63,760 nt of DNA from Duganella sp. BJB480 (lineage in GTDB: Bacteria; Pseudomonadota; Gammaproteobacteria; Burkholderiales; Burkholderiaceae_D): the NCBI GenBank assembly GCA_003416985.1, contig QVIN01000019.1, positions 1 to 63,760 on the forward strand, given 5' to 3'. Below, piece by piece: positions 46,766 through 55,912 of this stretch; the first letter of the stretch is position 1, and every line of letters begins with the position of its first letter. Under the pieces are notes generated by a model, which had not been told where the DNA came from, did no database searches, and worked only from the letters and a program-made list of their open reading frames with translations. The position numbers and the translations under genes were made by a program.

Positions 46766-48985
46766 ATGCGTATCGAATGGATTAACCAGGAATCGATGGC
46801 GGGTGTGGAGACTTCCGGCGGCGTGTCGCGCCGCAGCTTCATGAAGGCGGGCGCGGTGGCGGGCGGCGGCTTGGTGCTGGGCTTCTTCATGCCGGGCGCG
46901 GGCCGCTTCGCCAATGCGCAGCAGCCTCCGGCCAAGGTGTATCAGCCGAACGCCTTCCTGCATATCGCGCCGGACAACAGCGTGACGGTGCAGGTCAACC
47001 GGCTGGAATTCGGCCAGGGCGTGCAGACGTCGCTGCCGATGCTGATCGCGGAGGAACTGGACGCGGACTGGTCGAAGGTCAACGGCGCGCTGGCGCCGGC
47101 CGGCGATCAATACAAGGATCCGCTGTTCGGCATCCAGATCACCGGCGGCTCGGGCAGCATCGCCCACTCCTACACCCAGTACCGCGAGATCGGCGCCAAG
47201 GCGCGCGCGATGCTGATCGCGGCGGCGGCCCAGGAATGGAAGGTCGCGCCGGACCAGGTCAAGACCTCGAAAGGCACGCTGACCGGCCCCGCCGGCCAGA
47301 AAGCCACCTTCGGCGCGATGGCCGATGCGGCCATGAAGCAGCCGGTGCCCGCCACCGTGAAGCTGAAGGATCCCAAGGATTTCAACTTCATCGGCAAACC
47401 GATGAAGCGCCTGGACGCGAAAGACAAATCGACCGGCAAGCAGCAGTTCGGCATGGACTTCAAGGCGCCGCACAGCAAGGTCGCCGTGGTGGCGCGGCCG
47501 CCGGTGTTCGGCGCCAAGGTCGCCAAGTTCGACGCCTCGAAGGCCAAGGCCATCAAGGGTGTGATCGAAGTGATGGAAGTGAAGACGGACCGCGGCGGCA
47601 GCGGCGTGGCGGTGGTGGCCGACGGCTACTGGCCGGCCAAGATGGGCCGGGAGGCGCTGGTCATCGACTGGGACACCAGCGGCGTGGAAAAGGTCAGCAC
47701 CGACAAGCAGCTGGCCGAGTTCAAGGCGCTGGCGCAGAAGCCCGGAACGCCGGCGCGCAAGGGCGACACGTCCAAGCTGGCCGGCGCGGCGAAGAAAATC
47801 TCAGCCGTCTATGAGTTCCCATATCTGGCGCACGCGCCGATGGAGCCGCTTAACTGCGTGGTCGACCTGCGCTCGGACGGCTGCACCGTATGGGCCGGCT
47901 CGCAGTTCCAGACGATGGACCAGGGCGCCATCGCCGCCACCGCCGGCCTGAAGCCGGAGCAGGTGGTGCTGAACACGATGATGGCCGGCGGTGGTTTCGG
48001 CCGCCGCGCCGTGCCGACTTCGGACTACCTGGTGGAGGCGGTCAATATCGCCAAGGCCTGGAAGGCCGCCGGCAAGACGGAACCGATCAAGGTGGTCTGG
48101 AGCCGCGAGGATGACATCAAGGGCGGCTACTATCGCCCGTCGCACGTGCACCGCGCCGACATCGGCATGGACGACAAGGGCAACATCGTGGCGTGGGATC
48201 ACGTCATCGTCGGCCAGTCCATCCTCGCCGGCACGCCGTTCGAACCGATGATGGTCAAGGATGGCATCGACTCCACCATGGTCGAGGGCATGGGCGAACC
48301 GTATGAGGTGCCGATGAACCTGAGCGCGCACAGCGTCAAGGCCAATGTGCCGGTGCTGTGGTGGCGCTCCGTCGGCTCCACGCACACGGCCTTCGTGATG
48401 GAGACGCTGATCGACGAAGCCGCACACGCCGCCAAGATGGACCCGGTCGCGTATCGCAAGAAGCTGATGGGCGAGAAGGGCAAGCGCCACATGGCCGCGC
48501 TGGACCTGGCGGTCGCCAAGTCCGGCTATGGCAAGAAGGCTTTACCTAAAGGCCAGGCTTGGGGTGTGGCGGTGCATGAGTCGTTCAACACCGTGATCGC
48601 GTATGTGGTGGTGGCGTCCGTGAAGGACGGCACGCCCAAGCTGCACAAGGTCACGGCCGGCGTGCATTGCAACCAGGCGGTCAATCCCTTGACGATCGAA
48701 GCGCAGATCCAGGGCGCGGCCTTGATGGGCTTGGGCATGACGCTGCCCGGCGCCGCCATCACCCTCAAGGACGGCGTGGTGGAGCAGCAGAACTTCAGCG
48801 ACTACACGGTGGCGCGCATGACGGACATGCCGGTGATCGACGTGCACATCGTGCCGTCGAACGATCCGCCGACCGGCATGGGCGAACCTGGCCTGCCGCC
48901 GCTGGCGCCGGCCTTCGCCAACGCGCTGTTCAAGTTGACCGGCAAGCGTTTGCGCAAGCTGCCGTTCGACCTGGCCAGCGCCTGA
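46766..48985 (+). CDS. molybdenum hydroxylase, Mo cofactor subunit (Tat-exported)
   Basis: A 739-residue large subunit of the IorB type. A twin-arginine signal (SRRSFMKAGAVAGGGLVLGF) shows that the folded enzyme is exported. Cofactor segments include GGGFGRRAVPTSDY, the family's GGFGG-like loop, and a C-terminal TGMGEPGLPPLAPA, where the GEPG glutamate acts as base. It should oxidise an aldehyde or N-heterocycle in the periplasm with the Fe-S subunit encoded just upstream (ten bases). The substrate cannot be predicted. The next gene encodes a MocA-like cofactor enzyme. Confidence 0.88.
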   Translation: MRIEWINQESMAGVETSGGVSRRSFMKAGAVAGGGLVLGFFMPGAGRFANAQQPPAKVYQPNAFLHIAPDNSVTVQVNRLEFGQGVQTSLPMLIAEELDADWSKVNGALAPAGDQYKDPLFGIQITGGSGSIAHSYTQYREIGAKARAMLIAAAAQEWKVAPDQVKTSKGTLTGPAGQKATFGAMADAAMKQPVPATVKLKDPKDFNFIGKPMKRLDAKDKSTGKQQFGMDFKAPHSKVAVVARPPVFGAKVAKFDASKAKAIKGVIEVMEVKTDRGGSGVAVVADGYWPAKMGREALVIDWDTSGVEKVSTDKQLAEFKALAQKPGTPARKGDTSKLAGAAKKISAVYEFPYLAHAPMEPLNCVVDLRSDGCTVWAGSQFQTMDQGAIAATAGLKPEQVVLNTMMAGGGFGRRAVPTSDYLVEAVNIAKAWKAAGKTEPIKVVWSREDDIKGGYYRPSHVHRADIGMDDKGNIVAWDHVIVGQSILAGTPFEPMMVKDGIDSTMVEGMGEPYEVPMNLSAHSVKANVPVLWWRSVGSTHTAFVMETLIDEAAHAAKMDPVAYRKKLMGEKGKRHMAALDLAVAKSGYGKKALPKGQAWGVAVHESFNTVIAYVVVASVKDGTPKLHKVTAGVHCNQAVNPLTIEAQIQGAALMGLGMTLPGAAITLKDGVVEQQNFSDYTVARMTDMPVIDVHIVPSNDPPTGMGEPGLPPLAPAFANALFKLTGKRLRKLPFDLASA

Positions 48986-48995
48986 GCCGCGCTGG

Positions 48996-49562
48996 ATGGC
49001 ACTGGTAGGGATATTGCTGGCAGCCGGGCGGGGTAGGCGTTTCGATCCGTCCGGCGTACAAAACAAACTGCTGCAACCGCTGGAGAATGGCGACGCCGTC
49101 GTCGCCGCCAGCGCAAAAAACATGCTGGCCGCGCTGCCGCGCGTGGTGGCCGTGGTCCGCCCGGACGACGGCCAAGTGGCGGCGCTGCTGGGCCGCCTGG
49201 GTTGCGAGGTGCGCGTCTGCGCGGATGCCGATCTTGGCATCGCCGCCTCGCTGACGACGGCGATCGATTACACCAAAGGCGCGGAAGGCTGGCTGATCGG
49301 CCTGGGCGACATGCCCCACGTGCGGCCTGATACCATGCGGGCCCTGGCCGCGACCATCGAACGGGGCGCCCGCATCGCGGCGCCCATGCATGAAGGACGG
49401 CGCGGCAATCCGGTCGCCTTCAGCAGTTATCATTTGCCATTGCTGCTGGCGCTGGAAGGCGACCAGGGCGCGCGCGAGATATTAAAAAGCCATGCGGTGA
49501 GCGAACTGATAGTCGACGATGCCGGCGTGGTGCGCGATATCGATACGCCGGGCGATTTGTAA
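48996..49562 (+). CDS. MocA/MobA-like nucleotidyltransferase
   Basis: A 188-residue NTP-transferase. It opens with VGILLAAGRGRRFDPSG, the GxAAGxGxRxG loop for nucleotide, has KLLQPL with the conserved Lys, and WLIGLGDMPHVRPDT holding the metal Asp. MocA-type enzymes add CMP to the molybdopterin cofactor used by the xanthine dehydrogenase family. It lies ten bases downstream of the Mo subunit gene, so a dedicated cofactor role is likely. Confidence 0.82.
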   Translation: MALVGILLAAGRGRRFDPSGVQNKLLQPLENGDAVVAASAKNMLAALPRVVAVVRPDDGQVAALLGRLGCEVRVCADADLGIAASLTTAIDYTKGAEGWLIGLGDMPHVRPDTMRALAATIERGARIAAPMHEGRRGNPVAFSSYHLPLLLALEGDQGAREILKSHAVSELIVDDAGVVRDIDTPGDL

Positions 49563-49575
49563 AACAAGGACCGAA

Positions 49576-51396
49576 ATGAAGAAACCGAACAAGAATACCC
49601 CGGCGATCGCCTACAGCATCGTCGGACACGATCTGGCCGCCCACCTGTTCCACGTCACGCTGACGGTGGATGCGCCGGCCGAAGGCGGCCAGGTGTTCGC
49701 CCTGCCGGCCTGGATCCCGGGCAGCTACATGATCCGCGAATTCTCGCGCAACATCGTGCGTATCCGTGCCGAGTCGAACGGCGAGCCGGTGGCGCTGGCC
49801 AAGCTGGATAAGCATTCGTGGCAGGCCGCGCCGCTGAAGGACCACGCGGCGTCGCTGACGGTGCATTACGAAGTCTATGCCTGGGACATGTCGGTGCGGG
49901 CCGCGCATCTGGACCAGAACCACGCCTTCTACAACGGCACCAGCGTGTTCCTGCGCGTGCTGGGACAGGAGGACCAGCCGCACGTGGTGGACATCCAGCG
50001 CCCGGCCGACGAAGCGGCCAAGACCTGGCGCGTGGCGACCTCGCTGCCTGAGCTGAAAGCGAAACGTTATGGTTTTGGCACCTACATCGCCTCGAACTAC
50101 GACGAGTTGATCGATCATCCGGTGGAGCAGGGCGACTTCGCGCTGGCCACGTTCAAGGCGCATGGCATCCCGCACGACATCGTCATCAGCGGCAGGGTGC
50201 CGAACCTGGACCTGCAGCGTCTCAGTGCCGACCTGAAAAAGATCTGCGAAACCCAGATCGCCTTCTTCGAACCGAAGGCCAAGAAGGCGCCGATGGACCG
50301 CTACGTCTTCATGACGCTGGCCGTCGGCGACGGTTACGGCGGGCTGGAACACCGCGCCTCGACGGCGCTGATCTGCGCCCGCGCCGACCTGCCGAGCACG
50401 GCGTCGGCCAGCAAGGACATCAGCGACGGTTATCTGCAATACCTCGGCCTGTGCAGCCATGAATACTTCCATACCTGGAATGTGAAGCGCATCAAGCCGG
50501 CGGCATTTGCGCCGTATAACCTGCAGGTCGAGAATTACTCTCCATTGCTTTGGTTGTTTGAGGGCTTCACCAGCTATTACGACGATTTGATGCTGGTGCG
50601 CGCCGGTGTTATCGCCGAACCGGCTTATTTTAAATTGCTGGGTAAAACCATCGGCAGCGTATTGCGCGGCAGCGGTCGTACCAAGCAAAGCGTGGCCGAT
50701 TCCAGTTTCGACGCCTGGGGTAAGTATTATCGCCAGGATGAAAATGCGCCGAATTCGATCATCAGTTATTACACCAAGGGTTCGCTGATCGCGCTGGCGC
50801 TGGATTTGAGCATCCGCGCCAAAACCGGCGGTAAGAAATCGCTGGACGATGTGATGCGGGCATTGTGGCAACGCTATGGCCGCGATTTTTATCAGGGCAG
50901 CGGACGCGGCGTTACTCCAGCCGAAGTGGAAGTATTATTCGATGAAATCAGCGGCGGCCGCTTCAAGCCGTTCTTCGATAAATATATCCGTGGCACGGAA
51001 GATTTGCCGTTGGCGAAAATGCTGGCGCCTTTCGGCGTTAAATATAATGACGAGCGTAAGTCGGCCAAGCCCAGCCTCGATGTTAATCTCGGCAAGGATG
51101 GTAATGACTGCAAATTATCCAGCGTGCACGAGAATGGCGCCGCGCATCGGGCGGGGTTATCGGCCGGCGATATATTGATGGCGGTCGATGGATTGCGCGT
51201 CACCGCCGCCAATCTGGAAACGCTGCTTTCCCGCTATGGCGTCGGATCGGAAATTGAAATCCACGCCTTCCGCCGCGACGAGTTAATGACCTTCATCGCG
51301 ACGCTGCAAGGCGACCGGGTTCCGGGCATCAGCCTGTCGCTGGACCCGGCCGGCAAGAAATCCGCCGGCCCATTGCGGCCCAGCGCAGCACGTTAA
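49576..51396 (+). CDS. M61 glycyl aminopeptidase-family protein with PDZ domain
   Basis: A 606-residue metallopeptidase. The N-terminal beta domain (WIPGSYMIREFSRNIV) is followed by the zinc motif HEYFHTWNVKRIKP (H295 to H299) and ENYSPLLWLFEGFTSYYDD, supplying the third ligand. A PDZ domain sits at about 490-590 (NGAAHRAGLSAGDILMAVDG). No signal peptide is visible. AAGGA precedes the ATG at 49576. The latter half of the gene shifts to AT-richer codons. It is the last gene before the terminator at 51405. Confidence 0.88.
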   Translation: MKKPNKNTPAIAYSIVGHDLAAHLFHVTLTVDAPAEGGQVFALPAWIPGSYMIREFSRNIVRIRAESNGEPVALAKLDKHSWQAAPLKDHAASLTVHYEVYAWDMSVRAAHLDQNHAFYNGTSVFLRVLGQEDQPHVVDIQRPADEAAKTWRVATSLPELKAKRYGFGTYIASNYDELIDHPVEQGDFALATFKAHGIPHDIVISGRVPNLDLQRLSADLKKICETQIAFFEPKAKKAPMDRYVFMTLAVGDGYGGLEHRASTALICARADLPSTASASKDISDGYLQYLGLCSHEYFHTWNVKRIKPAAFAPYNLQVENYSPLLWLFEGFTSYYDDLMLVRAGVIAEPAYFKLLGKTIGSVLRGSGRTKQSVADSSFDAWGKYYRQDENAPNSIISYYTKGSLIALALDLSIRAKTGGKKSLDDVMRALWQRYGRDFYQGSGRGVTPAEVEVLFDEISGGRFKPFFDKYIRGTEDLPLAKMLAPFGVKYNDERKSAKPSLDVNLGKDGNDCKLSSVHENGAAHRAGLSAGDILMAVDGLRVTAANLETLLSRYGVGSEIEIHAFRRDELMTFIATLQGDRVPGISLSLDPAGKKSAGPLRPSAAR

Positions 51397-51404
51397 TTCC
51401 ACAG

Positions 51405-51429
51405 TCCGGGGCGAGTCCCCGGATTTTTT
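51405..51429 (+). terminator. Rho-independent terminator after the M61 gene
   Basis: TCCGGGG pairs with CCCCGGA around a short loop and is followed by six T on the plus strand. It closes the run of genes that starts with the UbiH-like gene. Confidence 0.88.
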
Positions 51430-51578
51430 GCCCTATTCATGCTAGAAATTGGCACGTACTAGCCACATTCCGGCATGTGTTGGGGGATTAGGGGGCTGGT
51501 GTAGGTTTAATCCTACGCCTTGGTCTGGTTCTGGTTTAGAATTTGGCTGACCTTTTCTGCCCGAGGATAGACCCGCAA

Positions 51579-52763
51579 GTGTTCCAACTTGATTCCGCCA
51601 CGATTATCCTGATGTCGACGCTGATGGCCGGCGCGATGAGTGTCGTCCTTTATTCCGCCCATGTCAGTTTTCCAGCTGAGATCAAGGGCCTGAATTATTG
51701 GGCGGCGGGATTGGTATCGCTGGCTTGCGGTGCGTTTTTATTCAGTTTGAGGCATAGCGTCCTCAACGAAACGTTGGTATTGCTTAGCGCTAATTCGGCC
51801 CTGGTTTGGGGCGTGGGCCTGGCGATGATCGGTACCCGGAAATTTTATGGACTTGCGCCGGCCTGGTGGTTATTTCATCTGGTTTGGTTATTGGCCATGC
51901 TGGGCGTCGGATACTGGTTGTTGATTCAGCCGAATTTTGCCGCGCGTGTCGGCGTATTCTCTTTTCTGGTTTCCATATTTTATATAAATCAGATTCTGGT
52001 GGTATGGCGTCACGGGGAACGTCATTTCTCCACCATATTCTTCGGTTCATTATTACTGTTTCAAACGCTGGTGGTATTAACGCGAGGCATTCTGGCGTTA
52101 TTATTCGGCGGCGTCCAGGTTGACTTGACGGCTGTCGGGCCATTTCAAAGTATTTATCTGGCGGCCGGCCAATTCATGGTATTGCTGCTGGCGGTGGGTT
52201 TCAAGGCGGTGACCACCCGGCGCCTGCAAGCCATACTGGAACGCCGCTCCACGCTCGATCCCCTGACCCAGGTTTTAAACCGGCGTGGTTTCGCCGATAT
52301 TTACGCTAAAGAGCATGCGTTGATGCGACGTGAATCCACCGCCATGACGATGCTCAGCATCGATCTGGATTATTTTAAGAAGATTAATGACTGCTACGGC
52401 CACGCTACCGGCGACCGGGTTTTAGTCGATGTGGCGCAAGTAATCGGCAAGGCGCTGCGAGTATCCGATCACGTCGCCCGTTTCGGCGGCGAGGAGTTTA
52501 TTGTTTTGCTGCCGGTGACCGGCGTGGACTGGGCCCGCGATATCGCCGAGCGCATTCTGGTCGCGGTGCGCGAACCAGGCCGCGGAGACTTGCCCGCCTA
52601 TACCGTCAGTATTGGCATTGCTTGCCAGACAAGTTCCGACGAGGATCTGGACGCCATCCTGATGCGGGCGGACGAGGCGCTATACCGCGCCAAGGAGCGT
52701 GGGCGCGACTGCATCGAGATCGCGTCCACGCCGATGCCGCCCTTGCAGGCGATTAAAGCTTAG
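51579..52763 (+). CDS. membrane diguanylate cyclase (GGDEF)
   Basis: A 394-residue protein. About six hydrophobic helices (roughly 1-205) are followed by a GGDEF domain. The catalytic motif is GGEEF (303-307) in ARFGGEEFIVLL; DLDYFKKINDCYGHATGDRVL provides metal and substrate contacts. RVSD (294-297), exactly five residues before it, fits the product-inhibition I-site. It should make cyclic di-GMP. The start is uncertain: GTG 51579 gives the neatest N-terminus, but TTG 51543 and ATG 51612 are possible. Its end overlaps the end of trpC by four bases. Confidence 0.87.
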   Translation: MFQLDSATIILMSTLMAGAMSVVLYSAHVSFPAEIKGLNYWAAGLVSLACGAFLFSLRHSVLNETLVLLSANSALVWGVGLAMIGTRKFYGLAPAWWLFHLVWLLAMLGVGYWLLIQPNFAARVGVFSFLVSIFYINQILVVWRHGERHFSTIFFGSLLLFQTLVVLTRGILALLFGGVQVDLTAVGPFQSIYLAAGQFMVLLLAVGFKAVTTRRLQAILERRSTLDPLTQVLNRRGFADIYAKEHALMRRESTAMTMLSIDLDYFKKINDCYGHATGDRVLVDVAQVIGKALRVSDHVARFGGEEFIVLLPVTGVDWARDIAERILVAVREPGRGDLPAYTVSIGIACQTSSDEDLDAILMRADEALYRAKERGRDCIEIASTPMPPLQAIKA

Positions 52764-53560
52764 TTAAACAGGCGCGCCAGTTCCGCACCCGGATCGGGCG
52801 CGCGCATGAAGGCTTCGCCGACCAGGAAGGCGTGCACGTTAGCCTCGCGCATGCGTTTGACGTCGTCCGGCACCATGATGCCCGATTCGGTGATGACCAG
52901 TTTATCCGCCGGAATGCGGTCCAGCAGGCCCAGCGTGTTCTCCAGCGACACCTCGAAAGTGCGCAGATTGCGGTTATTGATGCCCAACAGCGCGGTTTTC
53001 AGGCGCAGCGCGGCGGTCAGCTCGTCGCCGTCGTGGGTTTCCACCAGCACGCCCATGCCCAGTTCGTGGGCGCAGGCCTCCATTTCCGCCATCAGCCCGT
53101 GGTCCAGCGCCGAGACGATCAGCAGGATGGCGTCGGCGCCCATCGCGCGGGCTTCGTAGATCTGGTACATATCGATCATGAAGTCCTTGCGCAGCACCGG
53201 CAGCGAACAGGCGGCGCGCGCCTGCTGCAGATACGCCACCGAACCCTGGAAGAACTGCTCGTCCGTCAGCACCGACAGGCACGCGGAGCCATGGGCCTCG
53301 TAGCTGGCGGCGATATCGGCGGGGCGGAAGTCGGCGCGCAGCACGCCTTTCGACGGCGACGCCTTTTTCACTTCGGTGATCACGCCAGCCTTGCCGGCGG
53401 CGATCTTCCCGCGCAGGCTGGCCTCGAAGCCGCGCAGGCCGGCGCGCAGTTCGGCGTCGCTTTCAACGTCGGCGCGCAGGCTGGCGAGGCTGCGGTGTTT
53501 TTTTGCGGCGGCGACTTCGTCGGTTTTGACCGCGAGGATTTTGTTCAGGATGTCGGACAT
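52760..53560 (-). CDS. trpC: indole-3-glycerol phosphate synthase
   Basis: A 266-residue single-function TrpC barrel. Motifs in order: IAEVKKASPSKG-like ITEVKKASPSKGVLR, VLTDEQFFQGS, LPVLRKDFMIDMYQIYEA, LGMGVLVETHD, LLGINNRNLRTFEV and ITESGIMVPDDVK. The catalytic Lys and Glu are in place. It converts the carboxyphenylamino-deoxyribulose phosphate to indoleglycerol phosphate. It is not fused to TrpF. It is the last trp gene here, separated from trpD by a LysE-family gene. Confidence 0.95.
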   Translation of the reverse strand: MSDILNKILAVKTDEVAAAKKHRSLASLRADVESDAELRAGLRGFEASLRGKIAAGKAGVITEVKKASPSKGVLRADFRPADIAASYEAHGSACLSVLTDEQFFQGSVAYLQQARAACSLPVLRKDFMIDMYQIYEARAMGADAILLIVSALDHGLMAEMEACAHELGMGVLVETHDGDELTAALRLKTALLGINNRNLRTFEVSLENTLGLLDRIPADKLVITESGIMVPDDVKRMREANVHAFLVGEAFMRAPDPGAELARLFN

Positions 53561-53573
53561 GGTGAGCTTAAGT

Positions 53574-54233
53574 TTAATGTTGTTCGGCCAGCGCAAGGCG
53601 CAGGCCGAGAGCCAGGAACAGGCCGCCCGTCACGCGGTTCAGCCACAGGGCCACCAGCGGCTTGACCTTCAGGCGCGCACTGGCGAAGGCGGTGAAGACG
53701 GCCAGGCCGTTGCACCACAACATACCGTTGAAATTGAAAATGCAGCCCAGGACGATGAAGGCCAGCGGCTTGCTGGCGGAATCGGCCGAAATAAACTGCG
53801 GCACGAAGGCCAGGAAGAACAAGGCCACCTTCGGGTTCAGGACGTTGGTCAGGAAACCCTGGAAGAATATTTTACGATACGCCAGCGGTTGCGCGGCGCC
53901 GCGCACGGCGATTTCGGCGGCCGCAGCGTCATCGTCTTCGGTGCGCAGCCTGGCGCGCAGCATGCCGATGCCGACGTAGACAATGTAGGCGGCGCCTATC
54001 CACTTCACCACCGTGAACGCTGCGGCGGACGTCGCCAGCAGCGCCGACAAGCCCAAGGCAGCGGCGAAGATGTGGATCATGGTGCCGGCGCCGATGCCCA
54101 GCGCGGCGGCCGAACCGGCGCGCCAGCCCTGGGTGGCGCTGCGCGTCATGATCAGCAGCGAATCGGGGCCGGGCATGATGTTCAGCAGCAGCCCGGAGAC
54201 AACAAACAGCGTCAGATCGTGGATGCCGAACAT
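53574..54233 (-). CDS. LysE-family exporter inside the trp operon
   Basis: A 219-residue membrane protein of the LysE/RhtB translocator family with about six helices. It starts LTLFVVSGLLLNIMPGPDSLLIMTRS, the family hallmark, and has KIFFQGFLTNVLNPKVALFFLAF in the middle. These proteins export amino acids or small metabolites. It sits 11 bases from trpD and 13 from trpC, so it is co-transcribed with tryptophan genes; it may relieve tryptophan or anthranilate excess. The substrate is inferred from position alone. Confidence 0.85.
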   Translation of the reverse strand: MFGIHDLTLFVVSGLLLNIMPGPDSLLIMTRSATQGWRAGSAAALGIGAGTMIHIFAAALGLSALLATSAAAFTVVKWIGAAYIVYVGIGMLRARLRTEDDDAAAAEIAVRGAAQPLAYRKIFFQGFLTNVLNPKVALFFLAFVPQFISADSASKPLAFIVLGCIFNFNGMLWCNGLAVFTAFASARLKVKPLVALWLNRVTGGLFLALGLRLALAEQH

Positions 54234-54244
54234 GCTGGCCTCCC

Positions 54245-55282
54245 TTAGTTGGTGCTGCCGAGGCTTTGCGTGACCTCCACGAACTGCTGGACCTTGCGCA
54301 GCGCGTCGCCGGAGCTGACGGCTTTGCGCGCGCGCGCCAGGCCGTCCTCGATCGAGCTGGCCACGCCGGCCGCGTACAGCGCGGTGCCCGCGTTGAGCGC
54401 CACGATATCGTAGGCCGCGCCGGGTTCGCCGCGCAGCGCTTCCATCATCTTGGCTTTCGATTCCGCCGCATCCGCCACCTTCAAATTGCGGCTGGCGATC
54501 ATCTGCAGGCCGAAGTCCTCGGGATGGATTTCGTATTCGCGGATCTCGCCGTTAACCAGTTCGCCGACCAGCGTGCCGGCGCCGAGCGAGACTTCATCCA
54601 TATTGTCGCGGCCATAGACCACGATGGCATGCTGCGCGCCCAAGCGCTGCAGCACGCGCACCTGGATACCCACCAAGTCGGCGTGGAATACGCCCATCAG
54701 GATGTTCGGCGCGCCGGCCGGATTGGTCAGCGGCCCCAGGATGTTGAAGATGGTGCGCACGCCCAGCTCACGGCGCACCGGCGCCGCGTGCTTCATCGCC
54801 GCATGATGGTTGGGGGCGAACATGAAGCCGATGCCGGTCTGCGCGATCGATTGCGCGATCTGCTCGGGCTTGAGGTTGATGTTGGCGCCCAGCGATTCGA
54901 TCACGTCGGCGCTGCCGGACGACGACGACACGCTGCGCCCCCCGTGCTTGGCCACGCGCGCGCCGGCCGCCGCGGCGACGAACATCGACGCCGTGGAGAT
55001 GTTGAAGGTGTGCGCGCCGTCGCCGCCGGTGCCGACGATGTCGAGCAGGCCGGTGGTGTCGGCCATCGGCACCTTGGTGGAGAACTCGCGCATCACCTGC
55101 GCGGCGGCGGCGATCTCGCCGATGGTTTCCTTCTTCACGCGCAGGCCCATGGTGAGGGCGGCGATCATGGTCGGCGACATTTCGCCGGACATGATCTGGC
55201 GGAACAGGTGCAGCATCTCGTCGTGGAAAATCTCGCGGTGTTCGATGCAGCGCAGCAGCGCTTCTTGATGGGTGATAGGCAT
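54245..55282 (-). CDS. trpD: anthranilate phosphoribosyltransferase
   Basis: A 345-residue TrpD. Hallmarks are DIVGTGGDGAHTFNISTASMFVAAAAG (PRPP loop), KHGGRSVSSSSGSADVIESLG, FMFAPNHHAAMKHAAPVRRELGVRTIFNILGPLTNP and YGRDNMDEVSLGA (metal-binding Asp/Glu). It transfers phosphoribose to anthranilate. It is not fused to trpG; the gap to that gene is 65 bases. Confidence 0.95.
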   Translation of the reverse strand: MPITHQEALLRCIEHREIFHDEMLHLFRQIMSGEMSPTMIAALTMGLRVKKETIGEIAAAAQVMREFSTKVPMADTTGLLDIVGTGGDGAHTFNISTASMFVAAAAGARVAKHGGRSVSSSSGSADVIESLGANINLKPEQIAQSIAQTGIGFMFAPNHHAAMKHAAPVRRELGVRTIFNILGPLTNPAGAPNILMGVFHADLVGIQVRVLQRLGAQHAIVVYGRDNMDEVSLGAGTLVGELVNGEIREYEIHPEDFGLQMIASRNLKVADAAESKAKMMEALRGEPGAAYDIVALNAGTALYAAGVASSIEDGLARARKAVSSGDALRKVQQFVEVTQSLGSTN

Positions 55283-55347
55283 GGCTATTCCTTCTCTGAA
55301 TTTTGGCGTGGGCGCGCGCGGCGGCGCGCCGGTACGAACAGCGCTGG

Positions 55348-55911
55348 TCAGCGGACCAGGAAGTTCTTCAACAGTGCGTGGCCGTGTTCCGACAGGATGG
55401 ACTCGGGGTGGAACTGCACGCCCTCGATGTCGTAGTCCTTGTGGCGCACGCCCATGATTTCACCGTCGTCCGTCCACGCCGTCACTTCCAGGCAGGACGG
55501 CAGCGAGCTGCGCTCGATGGCCAACGAGTGATACCGGATCACCGTGAAGGGGGAGGGCAGATCCTTGAAGACGCCCACGCCCGTATGCGCGATTAAAGAA
55601 GTTTTGCCATGCATGACCTGCTTGGCGCGGATGACTTTTCCGCCGAACGCTTCGCCGATGGCCTGGTGGCCCAGGCACACGCCCAGTATCGGCTTCTTGC
55701 CGGCGAAGTGCTTGAGCACCTCGATCGAAATACCGGCTTGCGACGGGTCTTTCGGGCCGGGCGAAATGCAGATGTGGTCCGGGTTCAGTGCCTCGATTTC
55801 CGCGATCGTGATTTCGTCGTTGCGGTACACGCGCACATCCTCACCCAGCTCGCCGAAGTACTGCACGATGTTGTAGGTGAAGGAGTCGTAGTTGTCGATC
55901 ATTAGCAGCAT
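55348..55911 (-). CDS. trpG: anthranilate synthase glutamine amidotransferase subunit
   Basis: A 187-residue class I amidotransferase. MLLMIDNYDSFTYN is the typical start. PGPKDPSQAGIS, the nucleophile elbow GVCLGHQAIGEAFGG (Cys) and VQFHPESILSEHG (His/Glu) complete the triad. The ATG at 55911 lies one base after the trpE stop, so the two subunits are translationally coupled. It may also serve folate synthesis as PabA, as in many bacteria; no separate pabA is seen here. Confidence 0.95.
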   Translation of the reverse strand: MLLMIDNYDSFTYNIVQYFGELGEDVRVYRNDEITIAEIEALNPDHICISPGPKDPSQAGISIEVLKHFAGKKPILGVCLGHQAIGEAFGGKVIRAKQVMHGKTSLIAHTGVGVFKDLPSPFTVIRYHSLAIERSSLPSCLEVTAWTDDGEIMGVRHKDYDIEGVQFHPESILSEHGHALLKNFLVR

Positions 55912-55912
55912 C

